Assembly (NCBI RefSeq): GCF_009729555.1
Contig: NZ_WODC01000010.1
Location: 1-64,000 of the forward strand
DNA length: 64,000 nucleotides
Direction: 5' to 3'
Source: Pseudodesulfovibrio alkaliphilus
GTDB lineage: Bacteria > Desulfobacterota > Desulfovibrionia > Desulfovibrionales > Desulfovibrionaceae
Shown here: positions 10,423-19,935 of the stretch, one piece after another
Layout of the letters: the number at the start of each line of letters is the position of its first letter
Position numbering within the stretch: position 1 is the first letter of the stretch
Notes under the pieces: generated by a model
Told to the model about the DNA's origin: nothing
Databases searched by the model: none
The model's input: the letters and a program-made list of their open reading frames with translations, nothing else
Translations under genes and position numbers: made by a program

Positions 10423-10499
10423 TGGGGTGAGTGATGGGACTTGAACCCACGGCCACTTGGGCCACAACCAAGTGCTCTACCAACTGAGCTACACCCACC
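10423..10499 (-). tRNA. tRNA-His (anticodon GTG)
   Basis: A cloverleaf reads on the minus strand with acceptor GTGGGTG/CACTCAC, anticodon loop TTGTGGC (GTG), T-arm GGGTTCAAGTCCC, the histidine-specific discriminator C, and CCA at 10425-10423. Position 10499 supplies an encoded G at -1, the identity element of tRNA-His. Confidence 0.96.
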
Positions 10500-10512
10500 G
10501 CGTGAGGGGCAT

Positions 10513-10541
10513 TTCTTAGCCAAGGTTTCGCGTTCGGTCAA
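10513..10541 (-). promoter_or_regulatory. Promoter of tRNA-His
   Basis: On the minus strand TTGACC (10541-10536) and TAAGAA (10518-10513) are 17 bp apart and end 14 bp upstream of the tRNA. Confidence 0.6.
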
Positions 10542-10568
10542 GCAAAACAACTATGAAAAAGGAATTCC

Positions 10569-11825
10569 ATGGATAAACTTGTCATTCAAGGCGGTGTTCC
10601 GCTCCAGGGCGCCATCCGGGTCAGCGGCTCCAAGAACGCGGCCCTGCCCATTCTCATGGCCTGCCTGCTGGCCGAGGGCCAAGTGAACTTAAGTAATGTG
10701 CCACGGCTCGCGGATATCCGCACCTCTCTCAAGCTCCTGAACATCCTGGGCTGCGAGACCACCTTTGCGGGCAACGAGGCCACCAGCCGCTGCGTGGAAC
10801 TCAAGCCCGAAGCGCCCTACGATCTGGTCAAGACCATGCGGGCCTCGGTGCTCTGCCTGGGTCCGCTGCTGGCCCGGCTGGGCGAGGCCCGTGTGGCCCT
10901 GCCCGGCGGCTGCGCCATCGGGGCGCGCCCGGTGGACCTCCACCTGCGCGGCCTGGAGCGCATGGGCGCTGTCTTCGAGATCACGGAAGGCTATATCAAG
11001 GGTTCCTGCAAGGACGGCCTCATAGGGGCGCACATCACCCTCGACTTTCCCACCGTGGGCGGCACCGAAAATCTGCTCATGGCCGCCAGCCTCGCCAAGG
11101 GGCGCACCACCATGGAAAACGCCGCCCGCGAACCCGAGGTGGTCGATCTGGCCAATTTCCTCAACGCCTGCGGTGCCAGGATCAGCGGGCAGGGAACAAG
11201 CGTCCTGACCATCGACGGCGTTTCCTCGCTCTCGGGGTGCGACTATCGGGTCATGCCCGACCGCATCGAAGCGGGTACCTACATGGTGGCCGCCGCCATC
11301 ACCAACGGCGAGCTGAAGATCGTCGACTGCCCCTTCCCGGAACTGGACGCCGTGACCTACAAGCTGCGCGAGATGGGTGTCTGGCTCCAGGAGGAGGAAG
11401 GGCATGTCCTGGTGCGCCGCGCCGAAGGTCCGCTCAGGAACGTGGATGTGACCACGCTCCCCCACCCCGGATTCCCCACTGACATGCAGGCCCAGCTCAT
11501 GGCCCTGATGTGCTTTGGCCAGGGGGCAGGGACCATTGAGGAGAAGATCTTCGAAAACCGCTTCATGCACGTACTCGAACTTGTGCGCCTGGGGGCCGAT
11601 GTCCGACTCAAGGGGCGAACGGCAATGGTCCACGGCGTGGGCAAGCTCACAGGCGCTCCGGTCATGGCATCGGACCTGCGAGCAAGCGCCTCCCTGGTCC
11701 TGGCGGGGCTGGCGGCCCAGGGAACCACGACCATCGAACGCATCTACCACCTCGACCGGGGCTACGAGAACATCGAGGCCAAGCTTTCCGGCGTCGGTGC
11801 CCGAATCGAACGGGTTGCCGGGTAG
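10569..11825 (+). CDS. murA: UDP-N-acetylglucosamine 1-carboxyvinyltransferase
   Basis: Catalyses the first committed step of peptidoglycan synthesis, transfer of enolpyruvate from PEP to UDP-GlcNAc in the cytoplasm. The EPSP-synthase-like fold opens with [21 protein letters not shown], whose lysine binds PEP. The catalytic cysteine is C115 in [16 protein letters not shown], the classical fosfomycin target; the aspartate form is absent, so the enzyme should be fosfomycin-sensitive by family logic. Length (418 aa) is normal. A hairpin follows at 11859. Confidence 0.97.
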   Translation: MDKLVIQGGVPLQGAIRVSGSKNAALPILMACLLAEGQVNLSNVPRLADIRTSLKLLNILGCETTFAGNEATSRCVELKPEAPYDLVKTMRASVLCLGPLLARLGEARVALPGGCAIGARPVDLHLRGLERMGAVFEITEGYIKGSCKDGLIGAHITLDFPTVGGTENLLMAASLAKGRTTMENAAREPEVVDLANFLNACGARISGQGTSVLTIDGVSSLSGCDYRVMPDRIEAGTYMVAAAITNGELKIVDCPFPELDAVTYKLREMGVWLQEEEGHVLVRRAEGPLRNVDVTTLPHPGFPTDMQAQLMALMCFGQGAGTIEEKIFENRFMHVLELVRLGADVRLKGRTAMVHGVGKLTGAPVMASDLRASASLVLAGLAAQGTTTIERIYHLDRGYENIEAKLSGVGARIERVAG

Positions 11826-11858
11826 AGATACGGACGGGCCGGACGACGGGAGACTGCG

Positions 11859-11887
11859 GGAAGAGACCTTTTGCTTTGGTCTTTTCC
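11859..11887 (+). terminator. Possible weak terminator after murA
   Basis: GGAAGAGACC and GGTCTTTTCC form a 10-bp stem with one G-U pair around a 9-nt loop, 33 bp after murA. The 3' side is not T-rich beyond the stem, so termination is uncertain. The rest of 11826-12034 shows no gene. Confidence 0.35.
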
Positions 11888-12034
11888 TGCCCGGCATCCG
11901 GCCTATCACCAAATAAGGGAAAACGATCCTGGCGTTGAGGCCGGGGCTGACACACAGAGCCGGCGTAGGAAGTGTTTCGGACTGAGACAGGCATCACCCG
12001 TCACCGCACGACATGAAGCAACAAGGTATTGATA

Positions 12035-13888
12035 ATGCGAAAACTTGCGTCTAAACTATGGGTTGGGGCTCTTTTGTTCGCCTTGTTCGGCGTATTTGTC
12101 GCCTCAAAGGTCATATTCAATCTCAACCTGCTCGGGACGGATACCGTCCGTCCCGTCACCATCGACAAGGTCAGCAGGCTGGGTCAGTACGGCTATGGGT
12201 GGACGCAGGATATTTACGGAGATCTTTCACAGGGGATCTTTTCCACCGTCAGGATGCTGGAGAACGGCATAGAGTATGGGCACCCAAGCTCATGGCACGG
12301 GGACGTACAAGCCAAAGGCAACGGCCTGTACATCCACAGGGATGGAGTGCTTTTCTCCACCCCGGACAACACCCCACCCATTTATAACGGTCGATCCTAC
12401 GCTGCCAGCTTCAATCCTTACGCATGGCTCAACACCGACTATGTTTCGCTCAGCCTGCTGGCGATCATCTGGCTCATTTTCTTTCGAATGCCGCCGGGGA
12501 CGCCATGCCATCGCCTCGCTCGCATGCCCCTGCTCTGGCTTGGGGTGCTGCTGCTCGACCGATTCGCCACCTTTTCGACCTCTGCCAGCTTTGTTCTTGA
12601 GCATTTGCCCGACACCAATTCCTACCTGAACATTCCTTTTGATTCCCTGACGGGGGCGCTCAGTTCTCTCAGGACACTCGGATATCCTCTCCTGCTGGCC
12701 TTGATCCCTGTTTCTATCCTTCCCGAAATGCAACTGCTGCTCTACCTGGCAGCTGTCTTTGTCTTTGCGCTCGGCATTGGCAGTTTGGCCGGAAAATGGA
12801 CAGGTGTGTTCATGTCCCTGCCGTTGGTCTGCATGATCGGCGCATACCGCCTCGACGGACTTATCTATATCGCCCACCATGCGACCGACAGCATGGCCTT
12901 GGCCGCAGCCCTCGCCGCTCTGGGCTTTTTATTCCTGGCCTTCAGCGCAGAGGGAAAACGGCGTGGCCTGTTCGTCACTGCGTGCTGCCTCATAACGCTT
13001 CTCGGTTACCATATACGACCGGCCTATCTTTTCCTGCTGCCTCTCATGCCTTTCATTACCCTTGGTTGGGTGTTTCTCAACAACCCTTCCGCCTCGCGAA
13101 AAGATGCGGCCAAGAAAGTGCTTCTTCCTGTAACGGCTGGCGTCGTACTGCCCTTCGTGCTCTTTTGCGGCATGCGGTATGTGGTGGTTAATCATTTCGG
13201 ACTGGTCTCCTTCGGCGGCCATAACATTGTCCGCATTGCAGGCAACTTTCTCGACAGGGACACGGCCGAAGCAATGCCGGAGGACATCCGGCCCTATGCC
13301 AGAGCCGCGGCGGACAATCTATCGAATGCCGGGGCGTTGGTACCCCCGTGGGCAACCGCTGAAGAGGTCTACATGCACATATACCAGCACTACTCTTACA
13401 CTGTCGCCAACATGGGCGGGGAGATGGGATATTGCAGGGGCGGAAAGGAGTGCAACGAGCTTTTCAATAAATTGGCTCGCGCCGTCTTGCTGGAACATCC
13501 GGGCATGTATGTCCGGTGGGTTTGGGGAGCGTTCCTTGATTCGGCCAAGCAGTTTACCCTTTTAGGCCGATGGAAATTCCCCCTCATCACTGGCTTTTTC
13601 CTTTCCTTGGCGTTTCTCGCCGCTTCCGCATGGCAAGCGCGAAATCGGATATCTATGGGAAAAGCAATCCTTTCAAGCGGGTTCGTACCGGCGTTATGCC
13701 TGATCGTGTTTTCCGGATTGAGCTATTTCCTGCTGGGATTGGCAAACATAATACTGGTCGAACCTCCCTTGCCCCGATACCTCACTGGCGTCCGGGCCTT
13801 GATACTGCCCGTATATGTGGGTGTAATTTGCTTCATAGTTCGCGCAGGTTGGCACATGCGGCATCCCTCTGCCCCCAAGCGGGGCTGA
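12035..13888 (+). CDS. Large polytopic membrane protein, GT-C glycosyltransferase-like
   Basis: A 617-residue protein with one N-terminal helix, an approximately 90-residue extracytoplasmic segment, about ten further hydrophobic helices from residue 130, and a soluble region near residues 390-480 before the last helices. The segment LPDTNSYLNIPFDS...LRTLGYPLLL resembles the D-x-x-Y...R-x-x-G-Y-P pattern after the first helices of GT-C enzymes, which use polyprenyl-phosphate sugars. I recognise no specific family. The ATG at 12035 is preferred over the TTG at 12029. It heads a coupled set of genes extending to 19230 and looks less GC-rich than murA. Confidence 0.6.
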   Translation: MRKLASKLWVGALLFALFGVFVASKVIFNLNLLGTDTVRPVTIDKVSRLGQYGYGWTQDIYGDLSQGIFSTVRMLENGIEYGHPSSWHGDVQAKGNGLYIHRDGVLFSTPDNTPPIYNGRSYAASFNPYAWLNTDYVSLSLLAIIWLIFFRMPPGTPCHRLARMPLLWLGVLLLDRFATFSTSASFVLEHLPDTNSYLNIPFDSLTGALSSLRTLGYPLLLALIPVSILPEMQLLLYLAAVFVFALGIGSLAGKWTGVFMSLPLVCMIGAYRLDGLIYIAHHATDSMALAAALAALGFLFLAFSAEGKRRGLFVTACCLITLLGYHIRPAYLFLLPLMPFITLGWVFLNNPSASRKDAAKKVLLPVTAGVVLPFVLFCGMRYVVVNHFGLVSFGGHNIVRIAGNFLDRDTAEAMPEDIRPYARAAADNLSNAGALVPPWATAEEVYMHIYQHYSYTVANMGGEMGYCRGGKECNELFNKLARAVLLEHPGMYVRWVWGAFLDSAKQFTLLGRWKFPLITGFFLSLAFLAASAWQARNRISMGKAILSSGFVPALCLIVFSGLSYFLLGLANIILVEPPLPRYLTGVRALILPVYVGVICFIVRAGWHMRHPSAPKRG

Positions 13889-13925
13889 TCGCATCAGAAA
13901 CAAGACTTTATTCGGGAAATCGAAA

Positions 13926-15839
13926 ATGTGCGGTATCTGCGGAAGATTCAGTACGGCGGATCAGCCCACCCGGGAAACCGTGAGGCGGATGGCGGAAAGA
14001 ATGACCCATCGCGGACCAGACGCTCAAGGCGTTTGGAACGAAGGGCCCATCTGCCTCGGCCACAGACGGCTTTCCATCATCGATCCGTCCAGCGAGGCCA
14101 ACCAGCCCATGCTCGACGCCTCGGGGCGGGCTGCCATCACCTACAACGGCGAGGTCTACAACTTTAAGGAGTTGCGCCAAGAGCTTGAAGGGCTGGGCGC
14201 AACCTTTGCCACGGATTGCGACACAGAGGTTGTTCTTGCCGCCTACCTCGCATGGGGGCCATCTTGCCTCTCCCGTTTTGTCGGCATGTTCGCCCTCGCC
14301 ATCTATGATCGCAAGGAACGGACGCTCTTCCTGGCTCGCGATCGCTTTGGGGAAAAGCCTCTATATTATCATCGGCTAGCAACTGGCGGCATTGTCTTTG
14401 CCTCGGAACTCCCCTCCCTCATCGAAGACCCCTCGGTGCCCAGGGCCGTATCTGCCCGAGGGTTGAGCCAGTTCCTTTCCCTGGGGTATACCCTGACCTC
14501 GTCGAGCATTCTTGACGCGGTGGAAAAACTGCCTCCCGCGCATTATATGCTCGTTCGGGCAGACGGCACGCAAGAGACTGTCAAATGGTGGGACTACGCT
14601 TCTTTTTTTCGCTGCCCCTCCCCTTTTGCGTCCATGGATGAAGCCGCCGAGGCCATGGCTGCCCTGCTTCGGGATGCGGTAGCCGGGCAGTTGGTCAGTG
14701 ATGTCCCTCTGGGCGGCTACCTCTCCGGGGGAATCGATTCTTCTGCCATTGTCCATGCCATGTGCCAACTGCGGGACCCGGATCTCAACCACATCTTTTC
14801 CATCGGATTCAACGAGAAAGGATACAGCGAACTCGATCAGGCCCGCTTCGTGGCCGAGGTTCTTGGAGTTCGCTATTCGGAAGCGGTGGTGGACACGGCT
14901 CTTTCCTCCCGGCTGCCTGAGCTTGTTCGAGCAACCGGAGAGCCCTTTGCGGACAGCTCCCTGCTGCCCACGGGGCTCCTGGCTGAATTTGCCAGACGGG
15001 ACGTTAAGGTGTGCCTCTCTGGCGATGGCGGCGATGAACTTTTTGCAGGCTACGAGACATACCTTGCCGACAGGTTGCGATCCATGACCGCCTGGGTTCC
15101 CTCTGGCTTTGTCAAGTCGCTGGGAAAACTTGTGGAAGCTGTTTGGCCTGCGGACCAGGGCAAGGTGAGCCTCAACTACAAGGTAAAGCAGTTCTTGTGC
15201 GGGCACGGCCTCAGTGCCGAACGGGCGCATTATCACTGGCGCACCCTCTTTTCCGAGCAGGGGAAGCGCCATCTGCTGCGCCCGGAATTTGCAACGGCCG
15301 TCACCGCGCACGATCCCTTTGACGACTTCGCCGCCTTCCACGAGGAGGCTCAAGGGATAGATTTTCTTGGGCAAAGCCTGTTTGTGGACGCCAAGACGTG
15401 GCTTGCCAACGACATCCTCGTCAAGGCAGACAGAGCATCAATGGCCTTTTCTCTCGAATGTCGGGTTCCTTTTCTGGACCATCGCCTGGCCGAGCTGGCT
15501 GCCTCGCTGCCTTCGCGCTGGAAGTTGGCCGGTCTGGACAAAAAAGCCCTGCTCAAACGGGCCATGGCCTCGCGGTTGCCGAAGCAGGTCGTTCGTGCGA
15601 AAAAAAGAGGCTTCAACGCCCCGGTGTCTCCATGGTTCTCCTCGCCGGGCTTTCTAGGCGATTTGACGCCGGAATTCCTCGCGGGAGACTGGTTCCGGGC
15701 AGACGCAGTGGCAGCACTGATGGCTGAACACAAGGACGGTCATCAAGACAACGGGTTGAAGCTGCTTGCCCTGGCCACTTGTCAAATGTGGCGTAACGAG
15801 GTGTGTCCCGACGCATCGCTGGACCTGATATGCCAATGA
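13926..15839 (+). CDS. asnB: Glutamine-dependent asparagine synthetase-type amidotransferase
   Basis: The product has an N-terminal class II glutamine amidotransferase domain with nucleophile Cys2 (MCGICGRFS) and the RGPDAQG and HRRLSIID blocks. A synthetase domain follows with the pyrophosphate loop YLSGGIDSSAI near residue 268 and SGDGGDELFAGY. All catalytic signatures appear intact over 637 residues. AsnB homologues within polysaccharide clusters often amidate sugar carboxylates rather than make free asparagine; the neighbours favour that reading, but classical asparagine synthesis cannot be excluded. Its stop overlaps the next start (ATGA). Confidence 0.88.
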   Translation: MCGICGRFSTADQPTRETVRRMAERMTHRGPDAQGVWNEGPICLGHRRLSIIDPSSEANQPMLDASGRAAITYNGEVYNFKELRQELEGLGATFATDCDTEVVLAAYLAWGPSCLSRFVGMFALAIYDRKERTLFLARDRFGEKPLYYHRLATGGIVFASELPSLIEDPSVPRAVSARGLSQFLSLGYTLTSSSILDAVEKLPPAHYMLVRADGTQETVKWWDYASFFRCPSPFASMDEAAEAMAALLRDAVAGQLVSDVPLGGYLSGGIDSSAIVHAMCQLRDPDLNHIFSIGFNEKGYSELDQARFVAEVLGVRYSEAVVDTALSSRLPELVRATGEPFADSSLLPTGLLAEFARRDVKVCLSGDGGDELFAGYETYLADRLRSMTAWVPSGFVKSLGKLVEAVWPADQGKVSLNYKVKQFLCGHGLSAERAHYHWRTLFSEQGKRHLLRPEFATAVTAHDPFDDFAAFHEEAQGIDFLGQSLFVDAKTWLANDILVKADRASMAFSLECRVPFLDHRLAELAASLPSRWKLAGLDKKALLKRAMASRLPKQVVRAKKRGFNAPVSPWFSSPGFLGDLTPEFLAGDWFRADAVAALMAEHKDGHQDNGLKLLALATCQMWRNEVCPDASLDLICQ

Positions 15840-16558
15840 GCCAAAAACAAACTCCGCCAATGAATCCTCGCGACAAAACCTATTCTTCAAGCATTGAAGA
15901 GGCGACAAATTACATGGAGTGGCTGGCCGACATGGCCCGGCCGCACCTGGGAGAGAGGGTTCTTGAGGTGGGATTCGGACACGGTGCTTTGAACCGAAAA
16001 CTTGGCCCGTTCAAGGAGTATCTTGGCGTGGACCTGGACGACGATGCTGTGGAGCAGGCTCGACAGACGCATCCAGGGGAAGAGTACCTGGCGGCCGACA
16101 TAGCCGGGCAGCGGTTCACTGAAGCTCTGGGCGAGCGTCGGTTTGACACTATACTGTGCTACAACGTGCTCGAGCATGTCCCCGATGATGCCGCTGCCCT
16201 GGGAAACATGATGCGCGCACTGAGGCCCCAAGGGCGGCTGGTGCTCTTTGTTCCGGCCATGCCGACTCTCTATGGGGATCTCGACCGGCTGGCTGGTCAC
16301 CACAGGCGCTACACCCTTTCCGTTCTCGCGACCCTGCTGTCTGATCTAGGTAGCGTTGTCCGGCTTGAATACGTCAACCCCCTGGGCGGAATCGGCTGGT
16401 GGGCAAACTCCTTTCGGAAACACCGCAGCCTGGACTCGGCCAGCGTTAACTGGCAGATTTGCGTATTCGACAAGTATGGCGTTCCCTTGTCCCGAGCGTT
16501 GACGCCCCTGTTCGCCAAGTTTTTTGGCCAATCCATTCTCTGTGTGGTGAAAAAATGA
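15836..16558 (+). CDS. Class I SAM-dependent methyltransferase
   Basis: A 240-residue soluble Rossmann-fold methyltransferase. Motif I is RVLEVGFGHGALNRKL (residues 41-56), the acidic ribose-binding residue follows in YLGVDLDDDAVEQA, and CYNVLEHVPDD is motif IV/post-motif. GRLVLFVPAMPTLYGDLD then HHRRYTL resembles methyltransferases of sugar and lipid clusters. I chose the ATG at 15836, which overlaps the asnB stop; an ATG at 15830 is equally in frame. It also overlaps the next gene by 4 bp, so it is translationally locked into the cluster. Substrate unknown. Confidence 0.85.
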   Translation: MSQKQTPPMNPRDKTYSSSIEEATNYMEWLADMARPHLGERVLEVGFGHGALNRKLGPFKEYLGVDLDDDAVEQARQTHPGEEYLAADIAGQRFTEALGERRFDTILCYNVLEHVPDDAAALGNMMRALRPQGRLVLFVPAMPTLYGDLDRLAGHHRRYTLSVLATLLSDLGSVVRLEYVNPLGGIGWWANSFRKHRSLDSASVNWQICVFDKYGVPLSRALTPLFAKFFGQSILCVVKK

Positions 16559-17415
16559 TCAGTATCGTTATCCCGGCCTATAACGAGGAGGAGGCTGTCT
16601 CCTACTGCGTGAGGCACATTATCAGCGTGTTGGACGCAGCGGATGTGGGACCGTATGAAGTGCTCGTGGTGGCGGACGGCTGTACGGACGCGACAGCGGC
16701 CAATGCCGCATCGGCTGGCGCAAGGGTGGTCACCCATCTGCAGAACCAGGGCTATGGACGCTCGCTCAAGAGCGGAATCGAAATGGCGAAATATGACACT
16801 ATCGTCATCACGGATGCCGACGGGACCTATCCAACGGAGCGAATCCCAGAGCTGCTGGAACTCTACCGGAAGGGGTACGACATGGTCGTAGCCCAGCGAA
16901 CGGGGCAATACTACAAGGAATCCTGGATAAAAAACCCACTGAGAAAGTCCCTGCGATTCCTGGTGGAGTTCATCTCCGGCAAGAGAATACCTGACATCAA
17001 CTCCGGCCTTCGAATCTTCTCAAAAAAAATGGCAGTCACTTTTTTTGACCGACTGTGTGACGGGTTCAGCTTCACCACATCCATCACTCTCGCCTATTTT
17101 ATGAACGCCAAGACAGTAGCCTACCTTCCTGTAGAATATCACAAACGCATAGGGAAAACCAAAGTTCGCCTGTTTTCCGATTCGTTGCGAACAATCCAAT
17201 ACGTGATTCAGGCGGTGACATATTACGATCCGCTGAAAATTTTTCTTCTTCTCTCGCTGGCGACTCTAAGCGTTTCAGCCGTCTGCTTTCTCATGACCTT
17301 GGCGCTCAGCCTGGTGTCGACGTTTTACATCGGCGTGGGCGGTGTCATCGCGTCCATTCTGATCTTTGCCATGGGGCTTTTGGCTGATTTGCTCAAACAA
17401 ATAATGGACAAATAA
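16555..17415 (+). CDS. Family 2 glycosyltransferase with C-terminal membrane anchor (DPM1/GtrB-like)
   Basis: The 286-residue product begins with a GT-A nucleotide-sugar domain. SIVIPAYNEEEAV sits at the N-terminus, the metal-binding DAD is at residues 87-89 (VITDADGTYP), and NSGLRIF lies near residue 145. About two hydrophobic helices follow near the C-terminus (IFLLLSLATLSVSAVCFLM and IGVGGVIASILIFAMG). This architecture is that of enzymes that load a sugar onto a polyprenyl phosphate, which a GT-C enzyme could then use. The start overlaps the methyltransferase stop; the sulfotransferase begins 5 bp after its stop. Confidence 0.87.
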   Translation: MISIVIPAYNEEEAVSYCVRHIISVLDAADVGPYEVLVVADGCTDATAANAASAGARVVTHLQNQGYGRSLKSGIEMAKYDTIVITDADGTYPTERIPELLELYRKGYDMVVAQRTGQYYKESWIKNPLRKSLRFLVEFISGKRIPDINSGLRIFSKKMAVTFFDRLCDGFSFTTSITLAYFMNAKTVAYLPVEYHKRIGKTKVRLFSDSLRTIQYVIQAVTYYDPLKIFLLLSLATLSVSAVCFLMTLALSLVSTFYIGVGGVIASILIFAMGLLADLLKQIMDK

Positions 17416-17419
17416 CTGC

Positions 17420-18292
17420 ATGCCCGTCTCGAAAAGAATCCTCCTGCGCAACGCCGTAAGGTCCAAGCTCGATCTTGTACGGCGAAATCCCTCTTCGGCA
17501 TGGTTCCTTTTCAGATACTATCTTTCCGACATGTTGTGCAAGGATGCCTGCACTGTAGTGTCGTATCCCAAATCCGGCCGGACCTGGCTCGAACAGTTGT
17601 TCATCGGGTTAGCCTGTTCGCGCTCCGGGCGCACCGCCCATGCAGGTGACACATATCAGCATTTGGCGAGCAAGTGTGGCATGCCCATGATCCGGTTCAC
17701 TCACGCCGGGTCCTCATGGGAGAGCGGAAGCCGGGACGCTCGGGAAATCCTCCGCACCATCCACCGCAGCTACGCGAAAAAGGAATTCGTCCTCCTGGTT
17801 CGCGATCCTCGCGATGTCCTCGTGAGCAGTTACTACCACATGGTGCACCGCACGGGCATACCCACTCTCGAAGTGAACGACATGATTGATAGCCCCCTGG
17901 TGGGTCTCCCCAAGCTGGTGGCATTCATGAACCACTGGTGGGACTACACCCTTGAACACGGCGGCCCTGACCAAGTCGTTCGCTACGAGGAATTACGGGC
18001 AAACACCATTGCCACCTTTGAAAGGATATGCGGTTGCGTAGGAATTTCCGCTGCAAAGACCGAATTGGCTGATGCTGTGGAAAACGCAAATTTCGAGAAA
18101 CTCAAGGCCAGAGAACGCAGGAGCGATGGTTCCAACCCTTGGCTGACCGCACTCGACGTGAAAAACGAAGCTTCATACAAAATGCGCAAAGGCCGGGTGG
18201 GAGAATATCGGGAATTTTTCTCCGAAGAACAGCAGGAGCGGATCGACAGCTACATAAAAGCGACTCTGCGAGACGGCCTGGGATACAAATGA
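17420..18292 (+). CDS. PAPS-dependent sulfotransferase
   Basis: A 290-residue cytosolic sulfotransferase-fold protein. The 5'-phosphosulfate loop is SYPKSGRTWLEQL (residues 48-60) and the 3'-phosphate-binding region is VLLVRDPRDVLVSSYY, with R128 and S136 in the expected places. A late KMRKGRVGEYREFFSEEQ segment matches the C-terminal RKG-type motif. It would move sulfate from PAPS to a hydroxyl or amine. In a cluster with glycosyltransferases the acceptor is likely a sugar. Its stop overlaps the next start by 4 bp. Confidence 0.88.
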   Translation: MPVSKRILLRNAVRSKLDLVRRNPSSAWFLFRYYLSDMLCKDACTVVSYPKSGRTWLEQLFIGLACSRSGRTAHAGDTYQHLASKCGMPMIRFTHAGSSWESGSRDAREILRTIHRSYAKKEFVLLVRDPRDVLVSSYYHMVHRTGIPTLEVNDMIDSPLVGLPKLVAFMNHWWDYTLEHGGPDQVVRYEELRANTIATFERICGCVGISAAKTELADAVENANFEKLKARERRSDGSNPWLTALDVKNEASYKMRKGRVGEYREFFSEEQQERIDSYIKATLRDGLGYK

Positions 18293-19230
18293 CAAGGTTC
18301 CGGCATCATCGGTACTGGCGCCCGCTGGCTGTGGTCGCCAAGGTTGGCCTTCCACCAGTGGTACTGATATGGTTGGCCTGGACCCTTACAGTGGATCAAC
18401 GCTTTTCCGGGCTGCGCTTTGACTGGCCCATGGCGGTTTTGGCCGTGGCTCTCTATATTGGGGCACTCTTCTCCAATGCCTTCCGTCTCTCGCTCGTGGT
18501 CCGGTCTCTATGCGGACGGCTCAAAGTCTTCGAGGCTTGGAGGATATGCCTGCAGTCGGCATTCTACTTCGTCTTTGTACCACTTTCCGCCGGATTCGAC
18601 GTGGCACGCTTTGCCAAAATATCGGCGCTGGATTCAGGCTTGAAGCGGCCGAGCATCATCGGTGCCCTGCTCATCGACCGCCTTCTTGGCCTGTCTGTCC
18701 CGCTTGTCGTCTTCACTGTCTTGATAGCATGGCCCGGTTTGTTGCCGCAGATAGAGATTGCCGCGGAAACACAGTGGGCGCTTCTTGGCGCACTGGCTGT
18801 TCTTTGTTGCATCGGCTTATTGCTGTTGAGCAGATTCACTCTTTGGAAGGACATTGATGGCCTTCTACGAAGCCTTGTCCACAATTCGTCGTCTTTGCTT
18901 ACAGCCTTGGGGTGGACTGTTTCCGCCCATACATGCCTCTACGCCTCGGTCTGGTGCCTGGCACTGTCTTTGGGAATCAATGCGCCTCTTCTCTACATTG
19001 TCGTCGGGTGCGTGTGCGGACTGATTCTCCAAATTGTCCCCCTGAATGTCGGCGGACTTGGCGCGGGGGAAGCTGCTGGGGTTTTTGTGTACAGTTTTTT
19101 GGGTTTCGCCATGCACGACGCCGTCCTGCTGGCCCTCCTCCCATATCTTTTTCGGGTTGGCACCGCCGTTTGCGGCGGCATATGGGAATGGCTGAATGGG
19201 ATTCGCCATGCTCGCGCCGCATTCAAATAG
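18289..19230 (+). CDS. Lysylphosphatidylglycerol synthase TM-region (YbhN/AglD-type) membrane protein
   Basis: A 313-residue protein with about eight hydrophobic helices and the family pattern: VARFAKISALDSGL after the third helix, AL-LIDRLLGL in the middle, and IVPLNVGGLGAGEAAGVF near residue 245. It lacks the cytosolic aminoacyltransferase domain of true MprF proteins, so it belongs to the stand-alone membrane group associated with lipid-linked glycan transport or assembly. The ATG at 18289 overlaps the sulfotransferase stop. It ends the cluster; the cobalt operon approaches convergently 25 bp later. Confidence 0.82.
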   Translation: MTRFRHHRYWRPLAVVAKVGLPPVVLIWLAWTLTVDQRFSGLRFDWPMAVLAVALYIGALFSNAFRLSLVVRSLCGRLKVFEAWRICLQSAFYFVFVPLSAGFDVARFAKISALDSGLKRPSIIGALLIDRLLGLSVPLVVFTVLIAWPGLLPQIEIAAETQWALLGALAVLCCIGLLLLSRFTLWKDIDGLLRSLVHNSSSLLTALGWTVSAHTCLYASVWCLALSLGINAPLLYIVVGCVCGLILQIVPLNVGGLGAGEAAGVFVYSFLGFAMHDAVLLALLPYLFRVGTAVCGGIWEWLNGIRHARAAFK

Positions 19231-19254
19231 ACGGTCCCCGAAAACCCGTTGCGG

Positions 19255-19935
19255 CTATAACGCCGCCATGGTCGGCTGACTGGACAACACCCGCCCTCCC
19301 TCCATGCACACGACACTGGTGGTCACGGCCCGCACCAGCGAATGGTCGTGCGAAACCAGTACGAGGGCAAGGTCGCTGTGTAGAAGGAATTCCTGGACCA
19401 TGGCCCGTGTCTTGCGGTCCAGATCGTTGGTGGGCTCATCCAGCAGCAGGGCCTTGGGTTTCATGGCCAGGGCAGTGGCAAGGGAGACGATGCGCTTCTG
19501 CCCCCCCGAAAGGGTGTGGGTCAGACACCCTTCCAGATGCCCTATGTGCAAGACATCCAGAGTCTCACGGGCGATCGCCAGGGCTTTGTCCAGGGAAAGG
19601 CCGACATTCAGAGGTCCGAAGGCCACGTCCTCAATGACCGTGGGAGAGAAAAGCTGATCATCGCAGTTCTGGAACACCAGCCCCACATCGCGCCGCAGGG
19701 CGTGGTATTGTCCGGGCTTGCGCACCTCGCGGCCGCCGTGGATCAGCCTCCCTGCGGCCAGGGGCCTCAGACCCACAAGGGCCAGCAGCAGTGATGTCTT
19801 GCCGCTGCCGTTGTCGCCGATGACGCCGATTTTATCCCCCGGACCCAAGGCGAATTCCACCTGACAAAGCGCCTGACCGCTTTGATTGGGGTAGGCGAAA
19901 GACGCCTCCTCCAGGGCGACGATGGGTACGGTCAA
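19255..19935 (-). CDS. cbiO: Cobalt ECF transporter ATPase
   Basis: The ATP-binding subunit of an energy-coupling-factor importer. Walker A is GDNGSGKTS (residues 40-48), the Q-loop lies in LVFQNCDDQLFSPTV, the signature is LSGGQKRIV, Walker B is ALLLDEPTNDLD, and the switch histidine is in VLVSHDHSL. FQ-x-x-D-DQLFSPTV is typical of CbiO-type ATPases. I place the start at the TTG 19935-19933, which overlaps the cbiQ stop (TTGA); no ATG fits and the upstream frame is the cbiQ shadow. Length is 226 aa, a little short of many ECF ATPases. Confidence 0.9.
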   Translation of the reverse strand: MTVPIVALEEASFAYPNQSGQALCQVEFALGPGDKIGVIGDNGSGKTSLLLALVGLRPLAAGRLIHGGREVRKPGQYHALRRDVGLVFQNCDDQLFSPTVIEDVAFGPLNVGLSLDKALAIARETLDVLHIGHLEGCLTHTLSGGQKRIVSLATALAMKPKALLLDEPTNDLDRKTRAMVQEFLLHSDLALVLVSHDHSLVRAVTTSVVCMEGGRVLSSQPTMAAL

